Of a stretch of 10,620 nucleotides of DNA, positions 1-6,376 are shown piece by piece. Origin of the DNA: an uncultured Oscillospiraceae bacterium (lineage in GTDB: Bacteria; Bacillota; Clostridia; Oscillospirales; Ruminococcaceae); the NCBI GenBank assembly GCA_900546885.1, contig UREN01000064.1, positions 1-10,620 on the forward strand. Reading direction: 5' to 3'. A model generated the notes under the pieces. The model was not told the origin of the DNA, did not search any database, and worked only from the letters and a program-made list of their open reading frames with translations. The position numbers were made by a program, and so were the translations under genes. The first letter of the stretch is position 1. Each line of letters begins with the position of its first letter.

Positions 1-46
1 CCCCGGCGCACGCCGGGGCCATGCCCCGCACGCGCGCCGCGTGCGG
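1..46. other. two GC-rich hairpins at the left edge
   Basis: Positions 1-8 pair with 11-18 (CCCCGGCG/CGCCGGGG), and 26-34 pair with 38-46 (nine perfect pairs around a CGC loop). Neither is followed by a clear T-run on the plus strand. They may belong to the 3' end or leader of a gene outside the window, or be ordinary hairpins of GC-rich spacer. No gene was recognised in 1-199. Confidence 0.4.
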
Positions 47-68
47 CCCTGTGCGGCCCGTCGCAGTT

Positions 69-114
69 TTGATTGAATTTTATTATACCATATTGCAAAA
101 AAATATGATAGTAT
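69..114. promoter_or_regulatory. AT-rich promoter island, possibly divergent
   Basis: This is the only AT-rich stretch before the radical SAM gene. On the plus strand TATGAT (104-109) is a good -10, but no matching -35 lies at 16-18 bp. On the minus strand 82-90 reads TGGTATAAT, an extended -10 that would drive transcription leftward out of the window, again with a poor -35. Promoter activity is likely, but the exact boxes and direction are uncertain. Confidence 0.4.
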
Positions 115-199
115 CTGTGTACAAGGGCAGGCAGATGCCCGCTGTGCACGCGCGGCCGGGCCGCCTGCGGCGCAGCATAAAGGAAAGGAGGCGGCGCGC

Positions 200-1102
200 A
201 TGGCGCTGTGTGTGCCAAAAAACTGCCAGCTGTGCCCGCGCCTCTGCGGGGCAGACAGAACCCGGCAGGCCCCGGGCCTGTGCGGCGGCGGGCCGCAGGT
301 GCGCGCCGCGCGCGCCGCCCTGCATTTCTGGGAAGAGCCGTGCATTTCCGGCACGCAGGGCTCGGGCACCGTGTTCTTTTCCGGTTGTTCACTGGGCTGC
401 TGCTATTGCCAGAACTTTCGCATCAGTGCGGAAAATTTCGGCAAAGAGCTTTCGGTGCATCAGCTGGCCGCCATCTTTTTACGCCTGCAGGCGCAGGGCG
501 CGCACAACATCAACCTTGTCACGGCCACGCAATATGCCCCGTGGGTGACGGCCGCGCTGGACGAGGCGCGCGCACAGGGCCTGCGCCTGCCGGTGGTGTA
601 CAACACCGGCGGGTACGAGACGGAACAGACGGTGCGCGCCCTGGCGCCGTATGTGGATATCTGGCTGACGGATATGAAGTATGTTTCCAGCGCGCTTTCG
701 GGCGAATATTCCGCCGCGCCGGATTATTTCGCCGTGGCCGCGCCCGCCCTGCGCCAAATGCTGGCACAGGCCGGGCCGCCCGTGTTTGGCGCAGACGGGC
801 TTTTGCAGCGCGGCGTCATTGTGCGCCACCTTGCCCTGCCCGGCGCCCTGCACGATTCGCTGGCCGTGCTGCGCTTTCTGGCCGGGCTGGGGCCGCAGAA
901 CTTTTTGTTCAGCGCCATGAGCCAGTACACCCCGTTTTACCGCGCGGCGCAGCACAAGGCGCTTTCGCGCCGCATCTCCACCTACGAATACCGCACCGTG
1001 GTGAACGAGGCCGTGCGCCTTGGCCTGACAAACGGCTATATGCAGGAAAAAAGCAGCGCCAAAGAGGAATATACCCCGCCGTTCGATTTGGAAGGGGTGT
1101 AA
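200..1102 (+). CDS. PflX-like radical SAM protein (COG1313 type)
   Basis: A 300-residue protein of the radical SAM superfamily, closest in pattern to the uncharacterised PflX branch of pyruvate formate-lyase activase relatives. The SAM-cluster cysteines are C63-x3-C67-x2-C70, in FFSGCSLGCCYCQN, and would hold the [4Fe-4S] cluster that reductively cleaves S-adenosylmethionine. An N-terminal cysteine set (C9, C12, C16, C28; CQLCPRLCG...GLCG) is typical of this branch and could bind a second metal site. Other family-like blocks are ALHFWEEPCISG, GAHNINLVT, VYNTGGYE, GVIVRHLALPG and SQYTPFYRA. The start is set by AAAGGAGG at 184-191, 8 bp before ATG, and the length is normal for the family. A strong terminator follows and no glycyl radical enzyme is adjacent, so the substrate is unknown. 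It is a cytosolic enzyme with no signal peptide or membrane segment. The family call is firm; the function is open. Confidence 0.92.
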   Translation: MALCVPKNCQLCPRLCGADRTRQAPGLCGGGPQVRAARAALHFWEEPCISGTQGSGTVFFSGCSLGCCYCQNFRISAENFGKELSVHQLAAIFLRLQAQGAHNINLVTATQYAPWVTAALDEARAQGLRLPVVYNTGGYETEQTVRALAPYVDIWLTDMKYVSSALSGEYSAAPDYFAVAAPALRQMLAQAGPPVFGADGLLQRGVIVRHLALPGALHDSLAVLRFLAGLGPQNFLFSAMSQYTPFYRAAQHKALSRRISTYEYRTVVNEAVRLGLTNGYMQEKSSAKEEYTPPFDLEGV

Positions 1103-1115
1103 ACGCCGCAGCATA

Positions 1116-1152
1116 AAAAGCACCTTCCCCCACGCATGGGGAAGGTGCTTTT
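1116..1152 (+). terminator. intrinsic terminator of the radical SAM gene
   Basis: A perfect 15-bp stem (1116-1130 with 1138-1152) has a 7-nt loop and begins 13 bases after the TAA stop. Its 3' arm ends in TTTT and its 5' arm begins in AAAA, so it could also work in the opposite direction. Confidence 0.88.
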
Positions 1153-1197
1153 GTTTGCGCACAGGGCATGCGCCCGGCTGTGTTTTCCCCTTTTGCA

Positions 1198-1264
1198 GGC
1201 GCTGAGTGTTCAGGCTTTTCTTTTCCGGGAAAGCGTGCCGCTTGCTTGTGCGGCAAGAAAAACG
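1198..1264. repeat. tandem structured element, copy 1
   Basis: First of two adjacent ~67-nt copies, about 72% identical over the first 54 aligned positions by hand count. The proposed fold has an outer stem GGCGC (1198-1202) with GTGCC (1235-1239) enclosing two small hairpins: CTGA/TCAG (about 1202-1213) and CTTTT/GAAAG (1220-1224 with 1229-1233). A third hairpin follows, CTTGCT (1241-1246) with GGCAAG (1252-1257). The period is 67, not a multiple of three, so it is not a protein repeat. The strand is unknown. Confidence 0.5.
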
Positions 1265-1331
1265 GGCGCTGAATATTCAGGTTTCTTTTTATGGAAAAAG
1301 CGCCCTGCTTTCTTATGCTAAGAAAGCGGCA
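1265..1331. repeat. tandem structured element, copy 2
   Basis: Second copy, with stronger stems than copy 1. The outer stem is GGGCGC (1264-1269) with GCGCCC (1300-1305). It encloses the palindrome CTGAATATTCAG (1269-1280) and a TTTTT/AAAAA hairpin (1286-1290 with 1295-1299). A 9-bp hairpin follows (1307-1315 with 1319-1327, loop TGC). Several differences from copy 1 keep pairing, for example a G-C pair (1244/1254) replaced by T-A in the third hairpin, and G-T replaced by G-C in the outer stem. Read on the minus strand, the outer stem is followed by GTTTTTCTT, which resembles a terminator. Confidence 0.5.
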
Positions 1332-1363
1332 AAGAACCCGGGGCCGCTCGCCTGAAAAATATG

Positions 1364-1401
1364 AATTCCAGCGCCAACAACTGGCGAATTTGTGTTTTTT
1401 T
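1364..1401 (+). terminator. weak terminator-like hairpin
   Basis: CGCCA (1372-1376) pairs with TGGCG (1382-1386) around ACAAC, with an outer AATT/AATT helix across a 4-nt bulge and then a run of seven Ts ending at 1401. It lies 33 bases after the second structured copy and could end a short transcript containing both copies. No matching promoter was found. Confidence 0.35.
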
Positions 1402-1722
1402 AACGCGTCACTCCAATGGCCCCGGAACCCAGCCTGCGGCCCAAAAGCCGGGCTTGCGCCCGGTTGGCCCCGGCACGCGCCTGCGGGCGCAGAACGGCGA
1501 AGCTGTGGCGTTTTTCGAACGCACACGAAACAGTAAGAATAACATTCGCGCGCTCACACGCTGCGCGTGTGCCGGAAAACGGAATTTGGAATAGGGGCGG
1601 CCAACCGCGCGCCTGCCGTTGCCGGGGAAATTATTTCTGCGCAGCGGCCTTTCCGCACGCACGCGGTGCGAAGCACAAACCTGTGTGCGGGCCTGAAACC
1701 CCATTGCGCCCGGCGGCCGCCT

Positions 1723-3057
1723 TTACGGCACCAGACCCTTTGCATATGCAAGCAGGGCCTGCCGTTCGTTTGGCAGCCGGCCCTCTAACACACATTGCAG
1801 CAGCTTGTGCAGCACCTCGCCCACCTGCCTGCCCTGCGGCACGCCCAGCGCCATGATGTCGCGGCCGTTTACCGCCAGCGCTTTGCGCGAAAAGCAGGCC
1901 TCTTCCTTCAGCACCTGGGCCAGCACGTCCTCCACCGCCTGCAGGGCGGCAAGCCGCTGCGGCCAAAGGGCAGGGGCCAGGCCCAGCGTGTCGCCGCGGT
2001 GCACGGCAAGCAGGCGGCAAAACTGCGCCTGCCCTATTTTGTTCAGCCAGCGGCGCACGGCCGGCTTTTGCGGCACCAGCACGGTGTCGTGGTATAAAAC
2101 AAGCTGCGACACAAGGCGCACCGTCTCGCTGTCAAACTGCAGCCGCCGCATGGCCTGCCGGCACAGGGCGCTGCCAGCCTGCGCGTGGCCGTAAAAGTGC
2201 CCGGTGCCCGCTGCGTCCCGCGTGAAGCACTGGGGCTTTGCCATATCGTGAAAAAGCAGCGCAAGCCGGACGGCCTCGTCCGGGGCAGAGGCGCCGACGG
2301 CCGCGGCCGTGTGGCCCCAAACGGTGTAGATGTGGTGCGGGTTGTGCTGCCAGAAGCCGGCCATGGCGTTTGTCTCTGGCAGAAACTGGGCTACCACATC
2401 CTGATACTGCAGCAGCACACGGCCCGCGCCGGGGCCGGTGACCAGGCGGCGCAGCTCGGCGCAGATGCGCCCGGCGGAAACGTGCGCCAGCCCGCCCGCA
2501 TGCCGGTGGATGGCCGCGGCGGTTTCCGGCGCAATGGAAAAGCCAAGGGTGGCGGAAAAGCGCAACGCGCGCAGCACGCGCAGCGCGTCCTCTTCCAGGC
2601 GGGCCGTGGCATTTCCCACACACCGTATGACGCCGTTTTGCAAATCCTCGCGGCCGTGAAACAAATCCACCAGCCCGCTTTGCGGCGAATAGGCCATGGC
2701 GTTGATGGTAAAATCCCGCCGGGCAAGGTCTGCGGCCAGGCTTTTGGTAAAGCGCACGCTGTCCGGGTGGCGGCCGTCGCTGTAGGCTGCCTCTATGCGG
2801 AACGTTGTCACCTCATAGGGCTGCCCGCCCTGCAGCACGGTTACCGTCCCGTGTTTCAGGCCGGTTGCCCGCACGCACTGGCGCGGAAACAGGGCCATCA
2901 CCTGCTGCGGCAGGGCGCTGGTGCAGATGTCCCAATCGTGCGGCGCGGCCCGGCGCAGCGCGTCGCGCACGCAGCCGCCCACCACATAGGCCTCGTGCCC
3001 GCTGCTTTGCAGGCGGCCCAGAATGCGTAAAACCCCCGCGGGCAGCTTTTCTTCCAT
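1723..3057 (-). CDS. cca: CCA-adding tRNA nucleotidyltransferase with HD domain
   Basis: This enzyme of 444 residues builds or repairs the 3' CCA end of tRNAs from CTP and ATP. The N-terminal class II nucleotidyltransferase head shows GGCVRD (27-32), the metal-binding pair D41-x-D43 (HDWDICTSA), and RRDFTINAMAY (113-123). The tRNA/nucleotide-binding neck carries EEDALRVLRALRF (155-167). A C-terminal HD phosphohydrolase-type domain follows, with H249, the H270-D271 pair and GHFYGHAQAG near 286. The ATG at 3055-3057 is preferred because AGAAGGGA lies about 8 bases upstream; the open frame extends 63 codons further upstream but that extension has no family similarity. It lies downstream of the desulfhydrase gene on the same strand, 237 bases apart, with no clear promoter of its own, so read-through is possible. 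Identity is secure. Whether it adds the whole CCA or only part cannot be told by eye, though the HD domain and length fit a complete CCA-adding enzyme. Confidence 0.95.
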   Translation of the reverse strand: MEEKLPAGVLRILGRLQSSGHEAYVVGGCVRDALRRAAPHDWDICTSALPQQVMALFPRQCVRATGLKHGTVTVLQGGQPYEVTTFRIEAAYSDGRHPDSVRFTKSLAADLARRDFTINAMAYSPQSGLVDLFHGREDLQNGVIRCVGNATARLEEDALRVLRALRFSATLGFSIAPETAAAIHRHAGGLAHVSAGRICAELRRLVTGPGAGRVLLQYQDVVAQFLPETNAMAGFWQHNPHHIYTVWGHTAAAVGASAPDEAVRLALLFHDMAKPQCFTRDAAGTGHFYGHAQAGSALCRQAMRRLQFDSETVRLVSQLVLYHDTVLVPQKPAVRRWLNKIGQAQFCRLLAVHRGDTLGLAPALWPQRLAALQAVEDVLAQVLKEEACFSRKALAVNGRDIMALGVPQGRQVGEVLHKLLQCVLEGRLPNERQALLAYAKGLVP

Positions 3058-3171
3058 TTGGCGTCCCTTCTTTCTTGCCGGGCCTTTCATGTGCATGCGC
3101 GGCCCTTGCGCACGGCCGGGGCGGCGCGGTGTGCCCGGCGGCCTTTCCCGCCCGCGGGCCCGGCACAGCCC

Positions 3172-3210
3172 AAACAGCCCGGCGGCCCACATGGGCCCGC
3201 CGGGCTGTTT
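3172..3210 (-). terminator. long hairpin between the desulfhydrase gene and cca
   Basis: About 17 pairs with one bulged C (3172-3188 with 3193-3210) surround an ACAT loop. In the direction of the flanking minus-strand genes it is followed by only TTT and then Gs, so termination would be partial. The T-run is better on the plus strand (TTTT at 3208-3211), where no gene needs it. It is most simply read as the transcript end or a 3' stabiliser of the desulfhydrase gene. Confidence 0.5.
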
Positions 3211-3294
3211 TCCTCTGTGTTCTGCGAAAAAGCGGCATGGGTTCAACGGGGGCCCCCGCTTTGCGAAACGCGCCCCGCCGCACCTGCGCGGCGC

Positions 3295-4296
3295 TCAGCG
3301 GGTTTTGTTCCAGAACCTGTCCTGCATGGAATCCAGATGCTCTTTCGTCCAGATGGCGGGGATGCCGCCGGTGTGCAGGTAGATGGCGCCGTCCCCGTGT
3401 GCAAAGACGTTCTGCACAAGGTCCAAATACCCGCGGAACGACTTGCCCGTATAGCACGGGTCTACAAAAATGGCCTCTGTGCTGGCCAGAATGCGCATGG
3501 CCTCCTGCGTGTCTGCGTCCGGAATGTTATAGCCCAGGCCCGCGTAGCTCAGGTTGATTTTCAGCTCTTCCGGCGTGCAGGTAAGCCCCAGGCCGTATTT
3601 TTTGCTGGTGCGGTTAATCAGGTCTGCCGCAGGCACCTCGCGGCAGGAGGCCAGCGGGTCTACGGCCACAGGCACCACTTCCAGGCCCACGTTGAAATAC
3701 TTTGCCCCAAGCCACATGCCGGAGAACGTGCCAAGCGAGCCGGAGCTTGCCACCAGGTAGCGGGGGTGTATATCCTGTTCTTTCAGCTGGCGGCCCAGCT
3801 CCTGCATCATGAAGAAGTAGCCCAGCGCGCCAATTTCCGAGCTGCCGCCCGGCGCAATTTCGTAAACCTTTTCGCCCCGTTTTTCATATTCGGCCATCAC
3901 CTCGCGGGCCTTCTGCTTCGGGTCTGCGGTGGTGAAGTACAGGTCTGCGCCCATCAGCTCGTCCAGAATGAGGTTGCCGCTGCAATAATCCGGCCGCTCT
4001 TCGTCCAAAATCAAAATGGCCTTCATGCCGCACTTCACCGCCGCGGCCACCGTCAGGCGGCCGTGGTTCGTCTGCGGCCCGCCATAGGTTAAAAGCGCGG
4101 TGCAGCCCTGGTCCATCGCGTCCTGCACCAGGTACTCCAGCTTGCGCACCTTGTTTCCGGCCAGGCCCAGACCGTTCAAATCGTCCCGCTTGATGAACAG
4201 GTTGGGCACGCCCAGGTATTTTTCCAGGTTGCTCATGCGCTCCAGCGGGGTGGGAAAATTCCCCAGCGGGTACTTTTTCACATCAAAAACGTTCAT
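3295..4296 (-). CDS. D-cysteine desulfhydrase / ACC deaminase family PLP enzyme
   Basis: A 333-residue fold-type II PLP enzyme. D-cysteine desulfhydrases convert D-cysteine to pyruvate, H2S and ammonia in the cytosol. AGNKVRKLEY (46-55) carries the expected PLP lysine K49; QTNHGR (75-80) is the usual Ser/Thr-Asn-His substrate loop; SSGSLGT (184-190) contacts the PLP phosphate; HTGGIPA (308-314) is the C-terminal signature. At the residue after Tyr282, where true ACC deaminases have Glu (YEGKS), this protein has Thr283 (YTGKS), which favours desulfhydrase over deaminase. The ATG at 4294-4296 is chosen because GAGGAG lies 9 bases upstream; a start 12 codons earlier lacks such a site. Length is typical. 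It is transcribed away from the tRNA with an AT-rich promoter island. The substrate may be another D-amino acid or a beta-chloro analogue, since this family is often misnamed. dcyD would be the symbol if confirmed. Confidence 0.85.
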   Translation of the reverse strand: MNVFDVKKYPLGNFPTPLERMSNLEKYLGVPNLFIKRDDLNGLGLAGNKVRKLEYLVQDAMDQGCTALLTYGGPQTNHGRLTVAAAVKCGMKAILILDEERPDYCSGNLILDELMGADLYFTTADPKQKAREVMAEYEKRGEKVYEIAPGGSSEIGALGYFFMMQELGRQLKEQDIHPRYLVASSGSLGTFSGMWLGAKYFNVGLEVVPVAVDPLASCREVPAADLINRTSKKYGLGLTCTPEELKINLSYAGLGYNIPDADTQEAMRILASTEAIFVDPCYTGKSFRGYLDLVQNVFAHGDGAIYLHTGGIPAIWTKEHLDSMQDRFWNKTR

Positions 4297-4383
4297 GCTT
4301 TGATTCTCCTCGTTGCTAAGATGGCAATGCAAGCGGCGGCCCTGGCACGCGCGCGTTCCGGCGCCGTTTTGACATGTGACAAC

Positions 4384-4406
4384 ATATTATAACATTATAA
4401 GTTATG
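4384..4406. promoter_or_regulatory. AT-rich inverted repeat over the -10 region
   Basis: TTATAA-CA-TTATAA (4387-4400) is a perfect inverted repeat over both -10 boxes, and the flanks extend it imperfectly (ATA...TAT). A direct repeat TGACAAC occurs on either side, at 4377-4383 and 4426-4432. It may be an operator, or simply two overlapping TATAAT boxes; the sequence does not name a regulator. Confidence 0.3.
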
Positions 4407-4414
4407 TGGTGTAA
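4386..4414 (-). promoter_or_regulatory. promoter of the desulfhydrase gene
   Basis: On the minus strand, TTACAC (4409-4414) lies 17 bp from TATAAT (4386-4391). A second TATAAT (4394-4399) lies 8 bp upstream of the first. The transcript would start near 4379 and give a leader of about 80 nt. The -35 is weak, which would fit an activated or regulated promoter. Confidence 0.55.
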
Positions 4415-4555
4415 ATTCATGTTTTTGACAACCAGCGCGCCTGTTTTTTATCGGTTTTGCTCAACCGGGGCGCGGCCTTGTGCCCGGCGGGCGGGGCGCA
4501 CCCGCCGCCGGCCGGCCTTTTGGGCAGGCCAGCGCGCAATTTCGGCCAAATGGCA

Positions 4556-4585
4556 TTGACTTTGCCCCAAAAGGTATGCTATAAT
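4556..4585 (+). promoter_or_regulatory. tRNA-Leu promoter
   Basis: TTGACT (4556-4561) and a perfect TATAAT (4580-4585) are 18 bp apart, with an extended -10 TG at 4577-4578. The start would be near 4592, about 23 bases before the mature tRNA. This is the strongest promoter in the window, as expected for a stable RNA. Confidence 0.85.
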
Positions 4586-4614
4586 ATGGCTCGCGGCGCA
4601 GCGCCGCACCATGT

Positions 4615-4698
4615 GCGAGGGTGGCGGAATCGGCAGACGCGCACGTTTGAGGGGCGTGTGGTTATACCATGCGAGTTCAAGTCTCGTCCCTCGCACCA
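4615..4698 (+). tRNA. tRNA-Leu, anticodon GAG
   Basis: This 84-nt class II tRNA folds fully. The acceptor GCGAGGG (4615-4621) pairs with CCCTCGC (4688-4694), followed by discriminator A (4695) and an encoded CCA (4696-4698). The D arm is GCG/CGC with the GG of its loop. The anticodon stem CACGT/GCGTG (4642-4646 with 4654-4658) has loop TTGAGGG and anticodon GAG at 4649-4651. A long variable arm TGG...CCA (4659-4669) is typical of Leu tRNAs. The T arm GCGAG/CTCGT (4671-4675 with 4683-4687) has loop TTCAAGT. It reads CUC and CUU. It is a single gene with its own promoter and terminator. Confidence 0.97.
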
Positions 4699-4743
4699 AC
4701 TCATTGCAGGCAGCATGCTGCCTGCAATGAGTTTTTTCTTTTT
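4699..4743 (+). terminator. tRNA-Leu terminator
   Basis: A perfect 34-bp palindrome (4699-4732) starts directly after the CCA and gives a stem of about 15 bp with a 4-nt CATG loop. It is followed by TTTTTC and further Ts. Confidence 0.95.
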
Positions 4744-4778
4744 GTGCCAAAGCGCAGCGCACGCCCTGCGGCCGCCCC

Positions 4779-4807
4779 TTGCGGCCGGGCGGGTTTTGTG
4801 CTATCCT
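4779..4807 (+). promoter_or_regulatory. candidate promoter of the MATE gene
   Basis: TTGCGG (4779-4784) and TATCCT (4802-4807) are 17 bp apart with a TG one base before the -10 (TGC-TATCCT). Both boxes are imperfect. Because the tRNA terminator lies just upstream, the MATE gene needs its own promoter and this is the best one I see. Confidence 0.45.
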
Positions 4808-4835
4808 GTTCGGGGCCTTGTGCGGCCTTTTGTGC

Positions 4836-4875
4836 CGCTTCGCGGGCATGCGGCCCGCGGGGCGCTGTTTTTTTT
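4836..4875 (+). terminator. possible attenuator in the MATE leader
   Basis: CGCTTCGCGGGC (4836-4847) pairs with GCCCGCGGGGCG (4853-4864), 12 pairs including two wobbles, followed after CTG by eight Ts (4868-4875). It lies between the candidate promoter and the GTG start, so it would stop transcription before the gene unless prevented. TTCGCG (4839-4844) can instead pair with CGCGAA further down the leader. No known riboswitch class was recognised here. Confidence 0.5.
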
Positions 4876-4924
4876 GCCGCCGCGCGAAGAAAAGGGCGCT
4901 GCGGCGCACAGAGGGGGAACATTT

Positions 4925-6340
4925 GTGGCAAAACAGGAAAACGACCTTGGGCGCGACGCCATTGGCAAGCTGGTGCTGCGCATTGCCGTGCCCAGCATGC
5001 TGGCGCAGTTTGTCAGCGTGCTGTACAGCATTGTAGACCGCATGTACATCGGCAACATCCCCGTGGTGGGCGACGTTGCCCTTGCGGGCGTGGGCGTGTG
5101 CGGCCCGGTGGTTACCATGGTGGGCAGCGTGGCCTTTCTGATTGGCGTGGGCGGCGCGCCGCTGATGAGCATTAAACTGGGCGAAAAGGACGAGGCGGGC
5201 GCAAGGCGCATTATGGCCAACTGCTTTCTTATGCTGTGCGTCAGCTCGGTGGCCCTGATGGCGGCCATTTACCCGCTGGCGCGGCCCATGCTGCTTTTGT
5301 TCGGCGCTTCCGAGGCAACGCTGCCCTACGCCATGGCCTATTTCACCACCTACCTGCTGGGCACGCCCTTTGCGCTGATGGCAACGGGCCTGAACCAGCT
5401 GATTGTGTGCCAGGGCTTTGCCAGGGCGGGCATGAAGTCGATTTTGCTGGGGGCCGTGCTGAACATTGTGCTGGACCCCGTGTTCATCTTTGCTTTGGAT
5501 ATGGGCGTGCGCGGCGGCGCCCTTGCCACCGTGCTCAGCCAGATGGCAAGCTGCGCGTACGCGGTGTGGTTTCTGCTGTTTTCCAGGCGCGCGCCCGTCT
5601 CCATCACCTTTGGCGGCTACAGCCTGCGCGTGATGGGCCGCGTGCTGGCGCTGGGCTTTTCGCCGTTTCTGATTATTGCCATGGATAACGTGATGATTAT
5701 TGCCATGAACGCGCTTTTGCAGCGCTATGGCGGCGCGGCCGAGGGCGACATGCTGGTGACGTGCGCCACCATTGCGCAAAGCTTTATGCTGGTGGTAACC
5801 ATGCCGCTCAGCGGCATCACCGGCGGCACGCAAAGCATTCTGGGCTATAACTACGGCGCGTGCAACATGGCGCGCGTAAAGCAGGCCGTGCGCACGGTGG
5901 CCAGGCTGTGCATGGGCTATGCGCTGGTGATGACGCTGGCCGGCTTTGCCGCCGGCGGGCTGTTTGCGCGGCTGTTCACGCGCGACGCGGCCGTGCTGGC
6001 CGAGGCCGCGCGCGCCATTCGCATTTGCGTGCTGGCCATTGTGCCGCTGGGCGTGCAGTATGAAATTGTGGACGGCTTCACCGCGCTGGGCCAGGCGCAA
6101 ATTGCCCTGCCGCTTTCGTTCTGGCGCAAGGCCGTATACTTTGCGGCGCTGTTTGCCCTGCCGGCCCTGTTCGGCGCGCGGGCCATCTTTTATGCCGAGC
6201 CCGTCTCTGACGTGCTGGGCCCGGCGGTGTCTGCCGCGGCGTACCTTCTGTTTATGGATAAGCTGCTGCAGCGCCGCCAGGCCGCCGCGGGCACGCGCCA
6301 CTGGCAGCAGGGGCAGGATGCCGGGGCGCCCGTGGCCTGA
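4925..6340 (+). CDS. MATE family multidrug/cation efflux transporter
   Basis: A 471-residue inner-membrane antiporter of the MATE family, which exports drugs or metabolites in exchange for Na+ or H+. The protein is almost all hydrophobic segments with short loops, consistent with 12 helices in two pseudo-repeats. The first repeat opens with LRIAVPSMLAQFVSVLYSIVDRMYIG near residues 18-43, including the characteristic Pro in helix 1. The second half has GFSPFLIIAMDN and then QSILGYNYGA (GYNYGA at 307-312), a MATE hallmark. The GTG start at 4925 is preferred because AGAGGGGG sits about 7 bases upstream and homology-like sequence begins just after it; the open frame runs back through the tRNA, which cannot be coding there. 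Length is normal. It resembles the MepA/DinF-like clostridial branch, but the substrate cannot be read from the sequence. A possible attenuator precedes it. The next gene has its own promoter 37 bases downstream. Confidence 0.93.
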   Translation: MAKQENDLGRDAIGKLVLRIAVPSMLAQFVSVLYSIVDRMYIGNIPVVGDVALAGVGVCGPVVTMVGSVAFLIGVGGAPLMSIKLGEKDEAGARRIMANCFLMLCVSSVALMAAIYPLARPMLLLFGASEATLPYAMAYFTTYLLGTPFALMATGLNQLIVCQGFARAGMKSILLGAVLNIVLDPVFIFALDMGVRGGALATVLSQMASCAYAVWFLLFSRRAPVSITFGGYSLRVMGRVLALGFSPFLIIAMDNVMIIAMNALLQRYGGAAEGDMLVTCATIAQSFMLVVTMPLSGITGGTQSILGYNYGACNMARVKQAVRTVARLCMGYALVMTLAGFAAGGLFARLFTRDAAVLAEAARAIRICVLAIVPLGVQYEIVDGFTALGQAQIALPLSFWRKAVYFAALFALPALFGARAIFYAEPVSDVLGPAVSAAAYLLFMDKLLQRRQAAAGTRHWQQGQDAGAPVA

Positions 6341-6376
6341 CGCGGCGCAGGGCTGGAAAAAATTTTCTCAAAAGTG

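Larger units (their letters stand above)
1153..1722. other. gene-free convergent intergenic region
   Basis: This is 570 bases between two converging genes. It holds a tandem pair of foldable ~67-nt elements (entered separately), a weak terminator-like hairpin at 1364-1401, and then three isolated GC hairpins: 1448-1453/1458-1463 (TTGC loop), 1477-1481/1486-1490 (TGCG loop) and 1555-1560/1566-1571 (CTGCG loop). Open frames here are rich in Arg, Ala and Pro, lack ribosome binding sites and resemble no family I know. I see no tRNA, no recognisable gene remnant and no convincing terminator close to the cca stop codon. Confidence 0.6.

Noticed and set aside
1131..1197. A third, upstream copy of the tandem structured element
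   Set aside because: Only short patches (CTTTT, GCATGC) resemble the unit at the right spacing, the outer stem is absent, and the stretch is already occupied by the radical SAM terminator.
1348..1375. An inverted, degenerate copy of the structured element
   Set aside because: The minus strand reads GGCGCTGGAATTCAT, resembling the start of the unit, but similarity ends there and the companion hairpins are missing.
3058..3246. A 63-codon N-terminal extension of the CCA-adding enzyme
   Set aside because: It is Arg/Pro/Gly-rich with no family similarity and runs over the intergenic hairpin; the ATG at 3055-3057 has a good ribosome binding site and starts the known domain.
4425..4453. A plus-strand TTGACA at 4425-4430 as a second tRNA promoter
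   Set aside because: The sequence 17 bp downstream (TTATCG) is a poor -10, and a near-consensus promoter sits directly before the tRNA.
4615..4732. tRNA-Leu 3' end and adjacent palindrome as an integration site for a mobile element
   Set aside because: There is no integrase, no repeated tRNA 3' end in the window and no foreign gene block; the palindrome is fully explained as the tRNA terminator.
4457..4924. A long N-terminal extension of the MATE protein
   Set aside because: It would translate the tRNA promoter, the tRNA and its terminator; the GTG at 4925 has a good ribosome binding site.
4448..6301. A 617-codon open frame on the minus strand opposite the MATE gene
   Set aside because: It has the same skewed His/Arg/Gln/Ala composition, runs through the tRNA and its terminator, and has no recognisable motif.
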